From assembly GCA_013153455.1 (NCBI GenBank), contig JAADEK010000003.1, forward strand, positions 1 through 11,112: a DNA stretch of 11,112 nucleotides, given 5' to 3'. Positions 1-6,146 of this stretch are shown here, one piece after another. The notes beneath the pieces were generated by a model. It saw nothing but the letters and a program-made list of their open reading frames with translations, was not told the DNA's origin and ran no database searches. The DNA comes from Aquificota bacterium (GTDB lineage Bacteria; Aquificota; Aquificia; Aquificales; Aquificaceae). The translations under genes and the position numbers were made by a program. Positions within the stretch are counted from its first letter, which is position 1; every line of letters starts with the position of its first letter.

Positions 1-90
1 CCCAACTGCGACGAGGAGGCGGTCGTCCTTGACCTCACACCCCCGGTCGTTGAAAAGATAAGAAAGTCCGCCCACCTCTCTTATACTTGA
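1..90 (+). CDS. C-terminal end of an unidentified protein (partial)
   Basis: Frame 1 is open from the first base to a TGA at 88-90 and encodes 29 residues beginning PNCDEEAVVLDLT and ending KIRKSAHLSYT. Composition and codon choice (GAG, GTC, ATA) match the neighbouring genes, and the stop lies only 4 bases before the next start codon. This is therefore very probably the tail of a real gene cut off by the window edge. The fragment is too short for me to assign a family. It probably forms one transcription unit with the thioesterase and mtnA genes, although a promoter-like sequence lies at its very end. Confidence 0.7.
   Translation, partial: PNCDEEAVVLDLTPPVVEKIRKSAHLSYT
82..87 (+). promoter_or_regulatory. 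possible -10 box (TATACT) before the thioesterase gene
   Basis: TATACT matches 5 of 6 bases of the bacterial -10 consensus and ends 7 bases before the ATG at 95. No Shine-Dalgarno sequence lies between them. No convincing -35 hexamer is visible at 16-18 bases; TTGAAA at 50-55 is too far away. If used, it would give an essentially leaderless message starting near the ATG. Confidence 0.3.
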
Positions 91-94
91 AATT

Positions 95-481
95 ATGGAT
101 ATAAAGACCCATAAACTTATAGACCGCTCCCTGAGCGGTGAGCCTCTCAAGCTTGAAGAGAAATACGCGGAGGTTCTCCTGAGCACAGATGAGCGGATGA
201 GGGCGGACGAGACGGGTCTGGTTCACGGGGGCTTCCTCTTTTCCTCCGCGGATTACTGCGCCATGCTCGCGGTAAACCATCCGAACGTCGTCCTCGCGGG
301 AGCGAACGTAAGGTTCCTAAAGCCCGTAAGGGCGGGAGAGAGTGTCCTTTTTAAAGGTAAGGTTGTAAAAGAGGAGGGAAAGAAGAGGAGCGTCCTTGTT
401 GAGGGCTTCAGGGAGGGGGAAAAGGTATTTGAGGGTGAGTTTCTCGCGGTTGTTCCGAGAGAGCACGTCCTGAAGAGGTAA
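95..481 (+). CDS. hot-dog-fold thioesterase (4HBT/PaaI-like)
   Basis: A 128-residue protein, the usual length of a single hot-dog domain. Seen: the helix-start motif GLVHGG at residues 41-46, followed by a hydrophobic helix with Asp53, the position of the catalytic acid in PaaI-type thioesterases. The strand motif [12 protein letters not shown] (71-82) is typical of this fold. Such enzymes hydrolyse acyl-CoA or related thioesters in the cytoplasm; the substrate cannot be read from sequence. There is no signal peptide or membrane segment. The start ATG lies 4 bases after the upstream stop and has no Shine-Dalgarno site. The stop is 5 bases before mtnA, so the two genes are probably co-transcribed. 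Family is clear; specific function is open. Confidence 0.85.
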   Translation: MDIKTHKLIDRSLSGEPLKLEEKYAEVLLSTDERMRADETGLVHGGFLFSSADYCAMLAVNHPNVVLAGANVRFLKPVRAGESVLFKGKVVKEEGKKRSVLVEGFREGEKVFEGEFLAVVPREHVLKR

Positions 482-486
482 GCGCC

Positions 487-1473
487 ATGGAGGTAAAGGC
501 TTTCGTATGGAAGGGCGACAGGCTCCTCCTCCTTGACCAAAGAAAGCTCCCAAAGACCGAGCTTTGGCTTGAGCTAAGGACGGACGAAGAGGTAGCAAAA
601 GCGATAAAGGACATGGCTGTAAGGGGTGCGCCCGCGATTGGGTGCGTCGCAGCATACGGCTTTGTCCTCGGCGTGAAGGCGGGAAAAGACCCCCGCGAAG
701 TATACGAGACGCTCAAAAACACGCGCCCGACCGCGTATAACCTCTTTTGGGCGCTGGGGAGGGTTATGAAAGCTCTTGAGGAAGGGAAAGACCCCGAGCA
801 AGAAGCGATAAGGATAGAAAAGGAAGACTACGAGGCAAACAGGAGGATGGGAAAGCTCGGGAGTGAGCTCATACCCCCGCGCCCGCGCGTCCTTACGCAC
901 TGCAACACGGGCGCGCTCGCTACCGCGGGGTGGGGAACCGCTCTCGGTGTGATAAGGAGTCTCAAAGAGGAGGGTAAGGAGCCTTTCGTTTGGGTTGACG
1001 AAACAAGACCCTACCTTCAGGGAAGCAGGCTTACCGCTTGGGAACTCTTGAAGGAAGGCATACCGCACAAAATCGTAACCGACTCAACCGCGGGCTTTCT
1101 GATGAAGAGGGGAGCGGTTGACGCGGTTATCGTCGGTGCGGACAGGATAAGCGCGAGGGGGGACGTTGCGAACAAGATAGGAACTTACTCGCTCGCCCTC
1201 CTTGCCCGCGCTCACAACATACCCTTTTACGTCGTCGCACCCACATCAACGATAGACCCCTCAACCGAGAGGGGTGAGGACATACCCATAGAGGAAAGAC
1301 CCGAGGAGGAGGTGAAGCTGTGCGGGGGGTGTGAGGTAGCCCCGAAGGACTCACCCGCCCTTCACCTCGCCTTTGACGTTACGCCCGCGGAGCTCATCAC
1401 CGCGATAATAACCGAAAGGGGGGTATTTAAGCCTTCCGAGATTCTTCGCGCCCTTTCCCGAAACTCTCCCTAA
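487..1473 (+). CDS. mtnA: S-methyl-5-thioribose-1-phosphate isomerase
   Basis: A 328-residue aldose-ketose isomerase that converts methylthioribose-1-phosphate to methylthioribulose-1-phosphate in methionine salvage. Seen: RGAPAIG (46-52), HCNTG with the catalytic Cys139, VDETRP (170-175), GADR with the catalytic Asp219, NKIGTY (229-234), and the C-terminal block [18 protein letters not shown] (296-313). These separate true MtnA from the related eIF2B and ribose-1,5-bisphosphate isomerase proteins. The start is supported by AGAGGT just upstream, overlapping the previous stop. Odd features: the usual NPAFDVTP reads LHLAFDVTP, and a CGGC pair (279-282) precedes it. The last 47 bases overlap the convergent DUF2103-type gene. 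No other methionine-salvage gene is in the window. Confidence 0.93.
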   Translation: MEVKAFVWKGDRLLLLDQRKLPKTELWLELRTDEEVAKAIKDMAVRGAPAIGCVAAYGFVLGVKAGKDPREVYETLKNTRPTAYNLFWALGRVMKALEEGKDPEQEAIRIEKEDYEANRRMGKLGSELIPPRPRVLTHCNTGALATAGWGTALGVIRSLKEEGKEPFVWVDETRPYLQGSRLTAWELLKEGIPHKIVTDSTAGFLMKRGAVDAVIVGADRISARGDVANKIGTYSLALLARAHNIPFYVVAPTSTIDPSTERGEDIPIEERPEEEVKLCGGCEVAPKDSPALHLAFDVTPAELITAIITERGVFKPSEILRALSRNSP

Positions 1474-1744
1474 AGAGCCTCTCAAACTCCTCGGGATTCT
1501 TACAAACGACGAAAAGCTCCTGAACGGAAGTCCCGCTCTTGTAAAGTAGCTTATACCCGCTTATCGTCCTGTATTTCAGGAAAAGTCCCTTAGAACCCCT
1601 CCCCTTGTTCTGCCTTACTATCCTTCCCGGTATTATACTCTCAACGCAATCCCACCTTTCTATCTCCCTCACGAACTTCTCAAGCCCCTCAAGCATATGG
1701 TGCTCAACCTTGAGCTTCCCGGAGCGTCTTCTGGCTCCCCTCAC
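1427..1744 (-). CDS. small DUF2103-type conserved protein
   Basis: A 105-residue basic protein. As I recall the family, it resembles DUF2103 (described as predicted metal-binding): His-His at 15-16 near the N terminus, an IPGRI motif (38-42), and the core [19 protein letters not shown] at 63-81, where cyanobacterial and archaeal members have GYK/GFKL...VQEVFV. No enzymatic activity is known to me. The start is GTG at 1744, sharing a GTGA overlap with the stop of the deacetylase-like gene. GAGGAG lies 8 bases upstream of the GTG, which supports this start and translational coupling. Its 3' end overlaps mtnA by 47 bases tail to tail. Family assignment is from memory and moderate; that it is a real gene is fairly secure. 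Confidence 0.72.
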   Translation of the reverse strand: MRGARRRSGKLKVEHHMLEGLEKFVREIERWDCVESIIPGRIVRQNKGRGSKGLFLKYRTISGYKLLYKSGTSVQELFVVCKNPEEFERLFRESFGKGREESRKA

Positions 1745-2670
1745 GCGAGCATCTCCTCAAGCGTTATAAGAACGCACTCCCCGAGCGCCCTCAGGTTATA
1801 CCCCCCCTCAAGTGCGAAGACGACGGGAGCGCGAAGCTCGTCCGAGACCCCAAGTATACTCCTCACTATCCTCCTCACACCCTCGTTCGTTACGTTCAGG
1901 TGTGTGAGGGGGTCGTCCGCGTGAAGGTCGTAGCCGGCGGAAACGAGAACAAACTCCGGGGCAAAGCGTTCCATAACCTCCGGAAGGAGCTTCTCGTAAA
2001 CGGGGACAACCTCCTTATCACCCGCACCCGCGGGAAGGGGGACGTTCAACGTATACCCGTAGCCCCTTCCCGCTCCCCTCTCGTCCGCGGAACCCGTCCC
2101 GGGGTAGAAGGGATACTGATGGGTTGAAAAGTAAAAGACGGTGTCATCCTCGTAAAAGCTCCTCTGGGTGCCGTTCCCGTGGTGAGCGTCAAAGTCCACG
2201 ATAAAGACCCTGCCTATACCCCTTTTCCTCAGGTAGTGGGCGCCGACCGCGACGTTGTTGAATATACAAAAGCCCATTGCGCGAGCCCTTTCCGCGTGGT
2301 GTCCCGGGGGACGAACCGCACAAAAAGCCCTCCCGAGCTCACCCTCAAGAACCCTGTCTATCGCCTCAAGAACACCCCCTACCGCGTGGAGGGCTACCTC
2401 GTATGTGTGTGGTGTTGCGTATGTGTCGGGGTCTAAAAAGCCACCTCCCGCGTCGCAAAACTCCTTTATCTCCTGTATGTATGCGGGGTCGTGGTTCAGG
2501 GCTACCTCCGCGGGGGTTGCCCTTCTTGGCTTTACGTATACGACCTTATCTTTTAGGGGGGAGTTTGTGAGGTGCTCCACGATTGACAGGAGCCTTCCCT
2601 TGTTCTCCGGGTGGTCGGGGTAATCGTGCTTCAGGTATACGTCGTCGTAAACAAAACCTACGGTTTTCAT
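1741..2670 (-). CDS. class II histone-deacetylase-like amidohydrolase
   Basis: A 309-residue zinc amidohydrolase of the HDAC/AcuC/acetylpolyamine-hydrolase superfamily; it removes acetyl groups from lysine side chains, polyamines or similar amides. Seen: PPGHHAE with the catalytic His124-His125, GFCIFNNVAV (133-142), DFDAHHGNGTQ with zinc ligands Asp161 and His163, GYD with zinc ligand Asp248, and EGGY with the transition-state Tyr291. All catalytic residues are present. The HGNGTQ and PPGHHAE forms indicate class II rather than the class I-like HDLP of Aquifex. The frame stays open 114 codons upstream, but I chose the ATG at 2670 because the protein then begins MKTVGFVYDD, as the family does, and the upstream part runs into the divergent gene. 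It is coupled to the DUF2103-type gene downstream. Substrate unknown. Confidence 0.9.
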   Translation of the reverse strand: MKTVGFVYDDVYLKHDYPDHPENKGRLLSIVEHLTNSPLKDKVVYVKPRRATPAEVALNHDPAYIQEIKEFCDAGGGFLDPDTYATPHTYEVALHAVGGVLEAIDRVLEGELGRAFCAVRPPGHHAERARAMGFCIFNNVAVGAHYLRKRGIGRVFIVDFDAHHGNGTQRSFYEDDTVFYFSTHQYPFYPGTGSADERGAGRGYGYTLNVPLPAGAGDKEVVPVYEKLLPEVMERFAPEFVLVSAGYDLHADDPLTHLNVTNEGVRRIVRSILGVSDELRAPVVFALEGGYNLRALGECVLITLEEMLA

Positions 2671-2676
2671 CACTTT

Positions 2677-2687
2677 GTATAATATAC
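2677..2687. promoter_or_regulatory. shared divergent -10 region (GTATAATATAC)
   Basis: The 57-base gap between the deacetylase-like gene and the transaldolase gene must hold both promoters. On the plus strand it has a perfect TATAAT at 2678-2683, which would give a leader of about 38 bases before the transaldolase ATG. On the minus strand the same bases read TATTAT at 2684-2679, ending 8 bases before the deacetylase ATG. The 11-mer is an almost perfect palindrome, so the two -10 elements overlap. No good -35 hexamer is visible in either direction. Confidence 0.5.
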
Positions 2688-2714
2688 CTTGCGGTTTTCT
2701 CAGTCCTACCTTTC

Positions 2715-2721
2715 GGGAGGT
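2715..2721 (+). promoter_or_regulatory. Shine-Dalgarno site of the transaldolase gene
   Basis: GGGAGGT, 6 bases before the ATG at 2728. It decides the start: the open frame could begin at a TTG at 2689, but that would add 13 residues not found in the family and has no ribosome-binding site. Confidence 0.8.
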
Positions 2722-2727
2722 AAGAAG

Positions 2728-3381
2728 ATGAAAATATTCCTTGATACAGCCAACGTGGAGGAGATAAAGAAGGCTCAAGAGTGGGGCGTCCTTGACGGTG
2801 TCACGACGAACCCGACACTCATCGCGAAAACGGGAAAACCCTTTAAACAAGTTGTTTCGGAGATACTTGACCTCGTTGAGGGTCCCGTGAGCCTTGAGAC
2901 GGTTTCGCTTGACGCGGAGGGGATGATAAGGGAGGGAAGACTCCTCGCGGATATGGGTGAGAACGTCGTCGTTAAGATACCCATGACGCCCGAAGGTCTG
3001 AAGGCGGTTCAAGTCCTTGAGAGCGAAGGCATACCCACGAACGTCACTCTCGTCTTCTCACCGACTCAGGCTCTCCTCGCGGCAAAAGCGGGAGCGTCTT
3101 ACGTGTCCCCATTCGTCGGGAGACTTGACGACATCTCATCAAAGGGCATGGAACTCATAAGGGACATAAGGGAAATATTCCTGAACTACGAGTTTGACAC
3201 GGAGATAATCGTCGCGAGCGTAAGGCATCCGATGCACGTCCTTGAGTCAGCGCTCATAGGGGCTGACATCTGCACGATGCCTTTCAAGGTTCTTGAACAG
3301 CTCTTCAAGCACCCCCTTACCGATATAGGTCTTGAGCGCTTCCTGAAAGACTGGGAAAAGGTTCCGGAAAAACCCTTCTGA
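2728..3381 (+). CDS. tal: transaldolase, small TalC/FSA-type
   Basis: 217 residues, the standard length of the compact transaldolase/fructose-6-phosphate aldolase family. It is a class I aldolase that transfers dihydroxyacetone units between sugar phosphates in the non-oxidative pentose-phosphate pathway. Seen: [10 protein letters not shown] (1-10), GVTTNPTL (24-31), Schiff-base Lys83 in [18 protein letters not shown] (105-115) and ASVRHP (163-168). Two positions bear on activity: Glu57 (Gln in E. coli FSA, Glu in transaldolases) and Phe129 in YVSPFVGR (Tyr131 in FSA, Phe in TalB). Both favour transaldolase over aldolase. It is the first gene of a plus-strand operon; pgk follows after 9 bases. 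Confidence 0.92.
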   Translation: MKIFLDTANVEEIKKAQEWGVLDGVTTNPTLIAKTGKPFKQVVSEILDLVEGPVSLETVSLDAEGMIREGRLLADMGENVVVKIPMTPEGLKAVQVLESEGIPTNVTLVFSPTQALLAAKAGASYVSPFVGRLDDISSKGMELIRDIREIFLNYEFDTEIIVASVRHPMHVLESALIGADICTMPFKVLEQLFKHPLTDIGLERFLKDWEKVPEKPF

Positions 3382-3390
3382 GGTGGGAAG

Positions 3391-4584
3391 ATGCTCAAGA
3401 AAAAGACCTTAAGGGACGTTCCCGTAAACGGTAAGCGAGTCCTCGTCAGGGTTGATTACAACGTTCCCATAGACGAGAGGGGAAACATCGTTGACGACAC
3501 GCGCATAAAGGAATCACTCCCCACGCTTGAGTATCTCCTTGACGCGCGGGCGCGCGTGATACTTATGTCCCACCTCGGGAGACCAAAAGGCAGAGACCCG
3601 CGCTACAGCCTCGCACCCGTCGCCAAACGTCTCTCAAGATACCTGAACCGCGAGGTAAAGCTCGCGCCCGACTGCGTAGGGGAGGAGGTAAAAAAGCTCG
3701 TTGAGGGTATGAAGGAGGGGGAGGTCGTTCTCCTTGAGAACCTGCGCTTTCACCCCGAGGAGACCGCCTGCGACGAGAACTTCGCGCGCGAGCTCGCACA
3801 GCTCGGTGAGGTATACGTAGCGGACGCCTTCGGAACCTGCCACCGCAAGCACGCGAGCGTCTATCTCGTCCCCAAGTTCCTAAAGCCCGCGGTAATGGGC
3901 TTTTTGCTTGAGAAGGAGATAAACTACTTTGAGAAGGCTATGGTAGCGCCCCAGCGCCCGGTGGTCGCGATACTGGGGGGCGCGAAGGTCTCCTCAAAGC
4001 TTGAAGTCATAAAGAACCTCATAAGGCGCGTTGACAAGCTCTTCATAGGCGGGGCTATGGCTTTTACCTTCCTGAAGGCTATGGGATACAACGTCGGGAG
4101 TTCGCTCGTTGAGGAAGAACTCCTTCCCACCGCGAGGGACCTCATAGACGTCGCCAAAAAGCTCGGGATAAAGCTATACCTTCCCGTTGACTTCGTGATA
4201 GGAAAAGAGGTCTCGGACTCCACGCCGACGCGCGTCGTCCCGTGGCAAGAGATTCCCGAGGGCTGGATGGGTCTTGATATAGGTCCCGTTTCGGTCAGGC
4301 TCGTTGAGGAGATAATCTCCGACGCCCAGACAATCGTCTGGAACGGACCCATGGGTGTCTTTGAGCTTGATAAGTTCAAGCACGGGACTATAGAGGTCGC
4401 GCGCTTGCTCGCGCGCTCCCCCGCGCTCACGATAGCGGGCGGTGGGGACACCGACCACGCGATACACAAAGCGGGCGTATACCACTCGTTTGATTTCGTT
4501 TCAACGGGCGGGGGAGCTTTCCTTGAACTGCTCGCGGGAAAGGAGCTTCCCTGTCTTGTGAACCTTGACGACGAGGTGGTCTGA
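3391..4584 (+). CDS. pgk: phosphoglycerate kinase
   Basis: A 397-residue monomeric enzyme of full length that interconverts 1,3-bisphosphoglycerate plus ADP and 3-phosphoglycerate plus ATP. In an autotroph it would run mainly toward gluconeogenesis. Seen: RVDYNVP (20-26), Arg39, SHLGRP (60-65), ENLRFH with Arg119, the substrate-binding AFGTCHRKHAS (146-156), GGAKVSSK (196-203), NGPMGVFE (318-325) and the nucleotide-binding GGGDT (350-354). AGGTGGG lies just before the ATG and overlaps the transaldolase stop. The pgk stop and the next start share the A of TGATG, so this gene and the redox-like gene downstream are translationally coupled. Nothing in the sequence looks impaired. Confidence 0.97.
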   Translation: MLKKKTLRDVPVNGKRVLVRVDYNVPIDERGNIVDDTRIKESLPTLEYLLDARARVILMSHLGRPKGRDPRYSLAPVAKRLSRYLNREVKLAPDCVGEEVKKLVEGMKEGEVVLLENLRFHPEETACDENFARELAQLGEVYVADAFGTCHRKHASVYLVPKFLKPAVMGFLLEKEINYFEKAMVAPQRPVVAILGGAKVSSKLEVIKNLIRRVDKLFIGGAMAFTFLKAMGYNVGSSLVEEELLPTARDLIDVAKKLGIKLYLPVDFVIGKEVSDSTPTRVVPWQEIPEGWMGLDIGPVSVRLVEEIISDAQTIVWNGPMGVFELDKFKHGTIEVARLLARSPALTIAGGGDTDHAIHKAGVYHSFDFVSTGGGAFLELLAGKELPCLVNLDDEVV

Positions 4585-6134
4585 TGCCCCTTCCCCCTAC
4601 GAACAAACCCCTCACCGTGAAGGAGTTTGAGAGCGCGGTCTTCGGCGTATGCGGGGGCTGTTCCTGCGCCTGCGGATACATCGCATACCTCAAGGAAAAA
4701 AAGCTCGTTGACCTCTACGGGCACCCCAAGGACCCAAACTCCATCGGTAGCTTCTGCTCAAAGGGAATCACATACATCCAACAGATACCCCAAAACCCCC
4801 TGAGGGTAAGAAAGCCCTTCCTCAGAAAAGAGAACTCCTTAAAGGAGCTCAAAAAAGAGGACGTGATTTCCGCCCTTTCGGAGCTTTCGGGTGCGAGGGT
4901 GGGTTTCTTCTTTGACAGGTTCTTCGGTCTTGAGGAGTATCTCATAGCCCGCTCGCTCACCGACAGGGTATACACCGACGCGCTCTTTTTGCCCTTCCTC
5001 CAGACGAGCACAAGACCCCAAAGCTGGGCGAGAAAGAAAGCCCTCCTGATATTTGAGGCGGAAATGACATTCTCGGAGGTAATGCTCACGCGGTGGGTCG
5101 TTGACGCCTTTGAGGCGGACGCCTACATACTGAGCGTGGGAACGCGCTTCACGACCGTATCCCAAAAATCAACCGAATTTATACTCAAAGACCCGGAGGG
5201 TGTGGTTGAGGTCCTTGAGTCCCTTGCAAATGGCGAGGGACCGAAAAGGGCGCTTTCGTTCCTTGAGCACTTCCCGAGGGATACCTCCCTTATCGTCGGT
5301 GATACCCTCCTCAGGAGTCCCTTCAAGAACCGCACCCTCAAAGCGCTCAAGGAGCTCAGGAAAAAATACGGGTGCGATTACACGATAGTCGGGAACGTCA
5401 CGCCCTTTTTTGCAAAGGGTATAAAAGAGCTGAGGCAGGAGATTCACGAGCTTGACGCTCTTGTAGCCTTCGGAAACCCGTTTTTATACTTTTCTGACGA
5501 GGAGCTGAGGGAGATAAACCTGAAGGTTATAAACTTCGCATACTTCCCTACGCTCAGCGCGAACCACAGCACGCTCGTGATTCCGAGGGAGCTTTTCTTT
5601 GAGAGGGATTTCATCGTTCGGGGTGTTGGGTTTCTCTCATACTCGCCCAAGGTCCTTGAGCCTCCCTTTGAGGTATCCCATCGCCTGCTTTCCCGGGCTT
5701 TCGGGGTTGAGCCCGACCTTGAGGGTTTCTTGAGTTCTTTAGGTATTTCTTTAAAGGATTTAATTACCGCCGAAGGCGGTCTTTTTATGAAAGGAAAGGA
5801 TATAACCGAGTTTGAGTTTGAAAAAGAGGAGCGAGCGGGGGGCGAGCTTTGGGTCGTTTGCGACAACACGCTCGTTGACGAGCTCGGGCACTGGAATATA
5901 TGGACTCACGCGATTGAGAGGGAGCAAAGGGCACGGGCAAACTCAAGGACTATAAAGACGCTCGGGAAAAAGGTAAGGCTCGGGAGGGCGGAGTTTGTCC
6001 TCGTTGAGGACAACAACTTGGCGGACGGGGTTGTGTTCGTCCCGAACGCTTACGAGGAGTTTCAGCCCTTTGACGCGGGTGTGAGGGTCGGGAATATACT
6101 AAAAAATCCTCACCTGAGGGTTGAGAGTCTTTAA
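4584..6134 (+). CDS. short molybdopterin-oxidoreductase-like 4Fe-4S protein
   Basis: A 516-residue protein of the molybdopterin oxidoreductase (MopB) superfamily, much shorter than the 700-900 residues usual for formate dehydrogenase or nitrate reductase catalytic chains. Seen: an N-terminal 4Fe-4S domain with Cys23, Cys26, Cys30 and Cys58 (CxxCxxxC, then C-S-K-G) and PLRVRKP (72-78). A Rossmann-like segment (about 150-210) follows, then a second segment, LVAFGNPF (293-300), corresponding to the lGxNP region. Residues 420-510 resemble the dinucleotide-binding C-terminal domain (ADGVVFVP). The stretch where the Mo/W ligand Cys or Sec normally sits (about 120-150) is shortened and has no Cys. 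There is no Tat signal, so it should be cytoplasmic. It could resemble FwdB/FhcB or NuoG-type cofactor-free relatives; I cannot assign a reaction. GAGGTGG precedes the start, which overlaps the pgk stop. Confidence 0.8.
   Translation: MPLPPTNKPLTVKEFESAVFGVCGGCSCACGYIAYLKEKKLVDLYGHPKDPNSIGSFCSKGITYIQQIPQNPLRVRKPFLRKENSLKELKKEDVISALSELSGARVGFFFDRFFGLEEYLIARSLTDRVYTDALFLPFLQTSTRPQSWARKKALLIFEAEMTFSEVMLTRWVVDAFEADAYILSVGTRFTTVSQKSTEFILKDPEGVVEVLESLANGEGPKRALSFLEHFPRDTSLIVGDTLLRSPFKNRTLKALKELRKKYGCDYTIVGNVTPFFAKGIKELRQEIHELDALVAFGNPFLYFSDEELREINLKVINFAYFPTLSANHSTLVIPRELFFERDFIVRGVGFLSYSPKVLEPPFEVSHRLLSRAFGVEPDLEGFLSSLGISLKDLITAEGGLFMKGKDITEFEFEKEERAGGELWVVCDNTLVDELGHWNIWTHAIEREQRARANSRTIKTLGKKVRLGRAEFVLVEDNNLADGVVFVPNAYEEFQPFDAGVRVGNILKNPHLRVESL
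5766..5786 (+). terminator. intragenic terminator-shaped hairpin
   Basis: ACCGCC (5766-5771), loop GAA, GGCGGT (5775-5780), then C and five T. This is a perfect 6-bp G+C-rich stem followed by a U tract, the form of an intrinsic terminator, but it lies inside the molybdopterin-like gene at residues 395-401. An in-frame ATG (residue 402) begins at 5787, immediately after the T run. The shape is seen directly; whether it terminates, attenuates or is chance is open. Confidence 0.35.
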
Positions 6135-6146
6135 AATTTATGAGTT

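Noticed and set aside
2689..2727. TTG at 2689 as a start for the transaldolase.
   Set aside because: No ribosome-binding site precedes it and the 13 extra residues are not part of the family. GGGAGGT directly before the ATG at 2728 is decisive.
2671..3012. Upstream extension of the deacetylase reading frame (114 more codons).
   Set aside because: It runs antisense across the transaldolase start, has no family resemblance and is only a frame that happens to stay open. The ATG at 2670 is the natural start.
4393..4418. GCGCGC repeats in pgk that could form a hairpin.
   Set aside because: Produced by Ala-Arg codons in a G+C-rich stretch. No T run and no position that suggests regulation.
3924..4724. 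Long open frame (266 codons) on the minus strand opposite pgk.
   Set aside because: Ser- and Thr-rich composition typical of antisense frames over G+C-biased codons; pgk on the other strand has every family motif.
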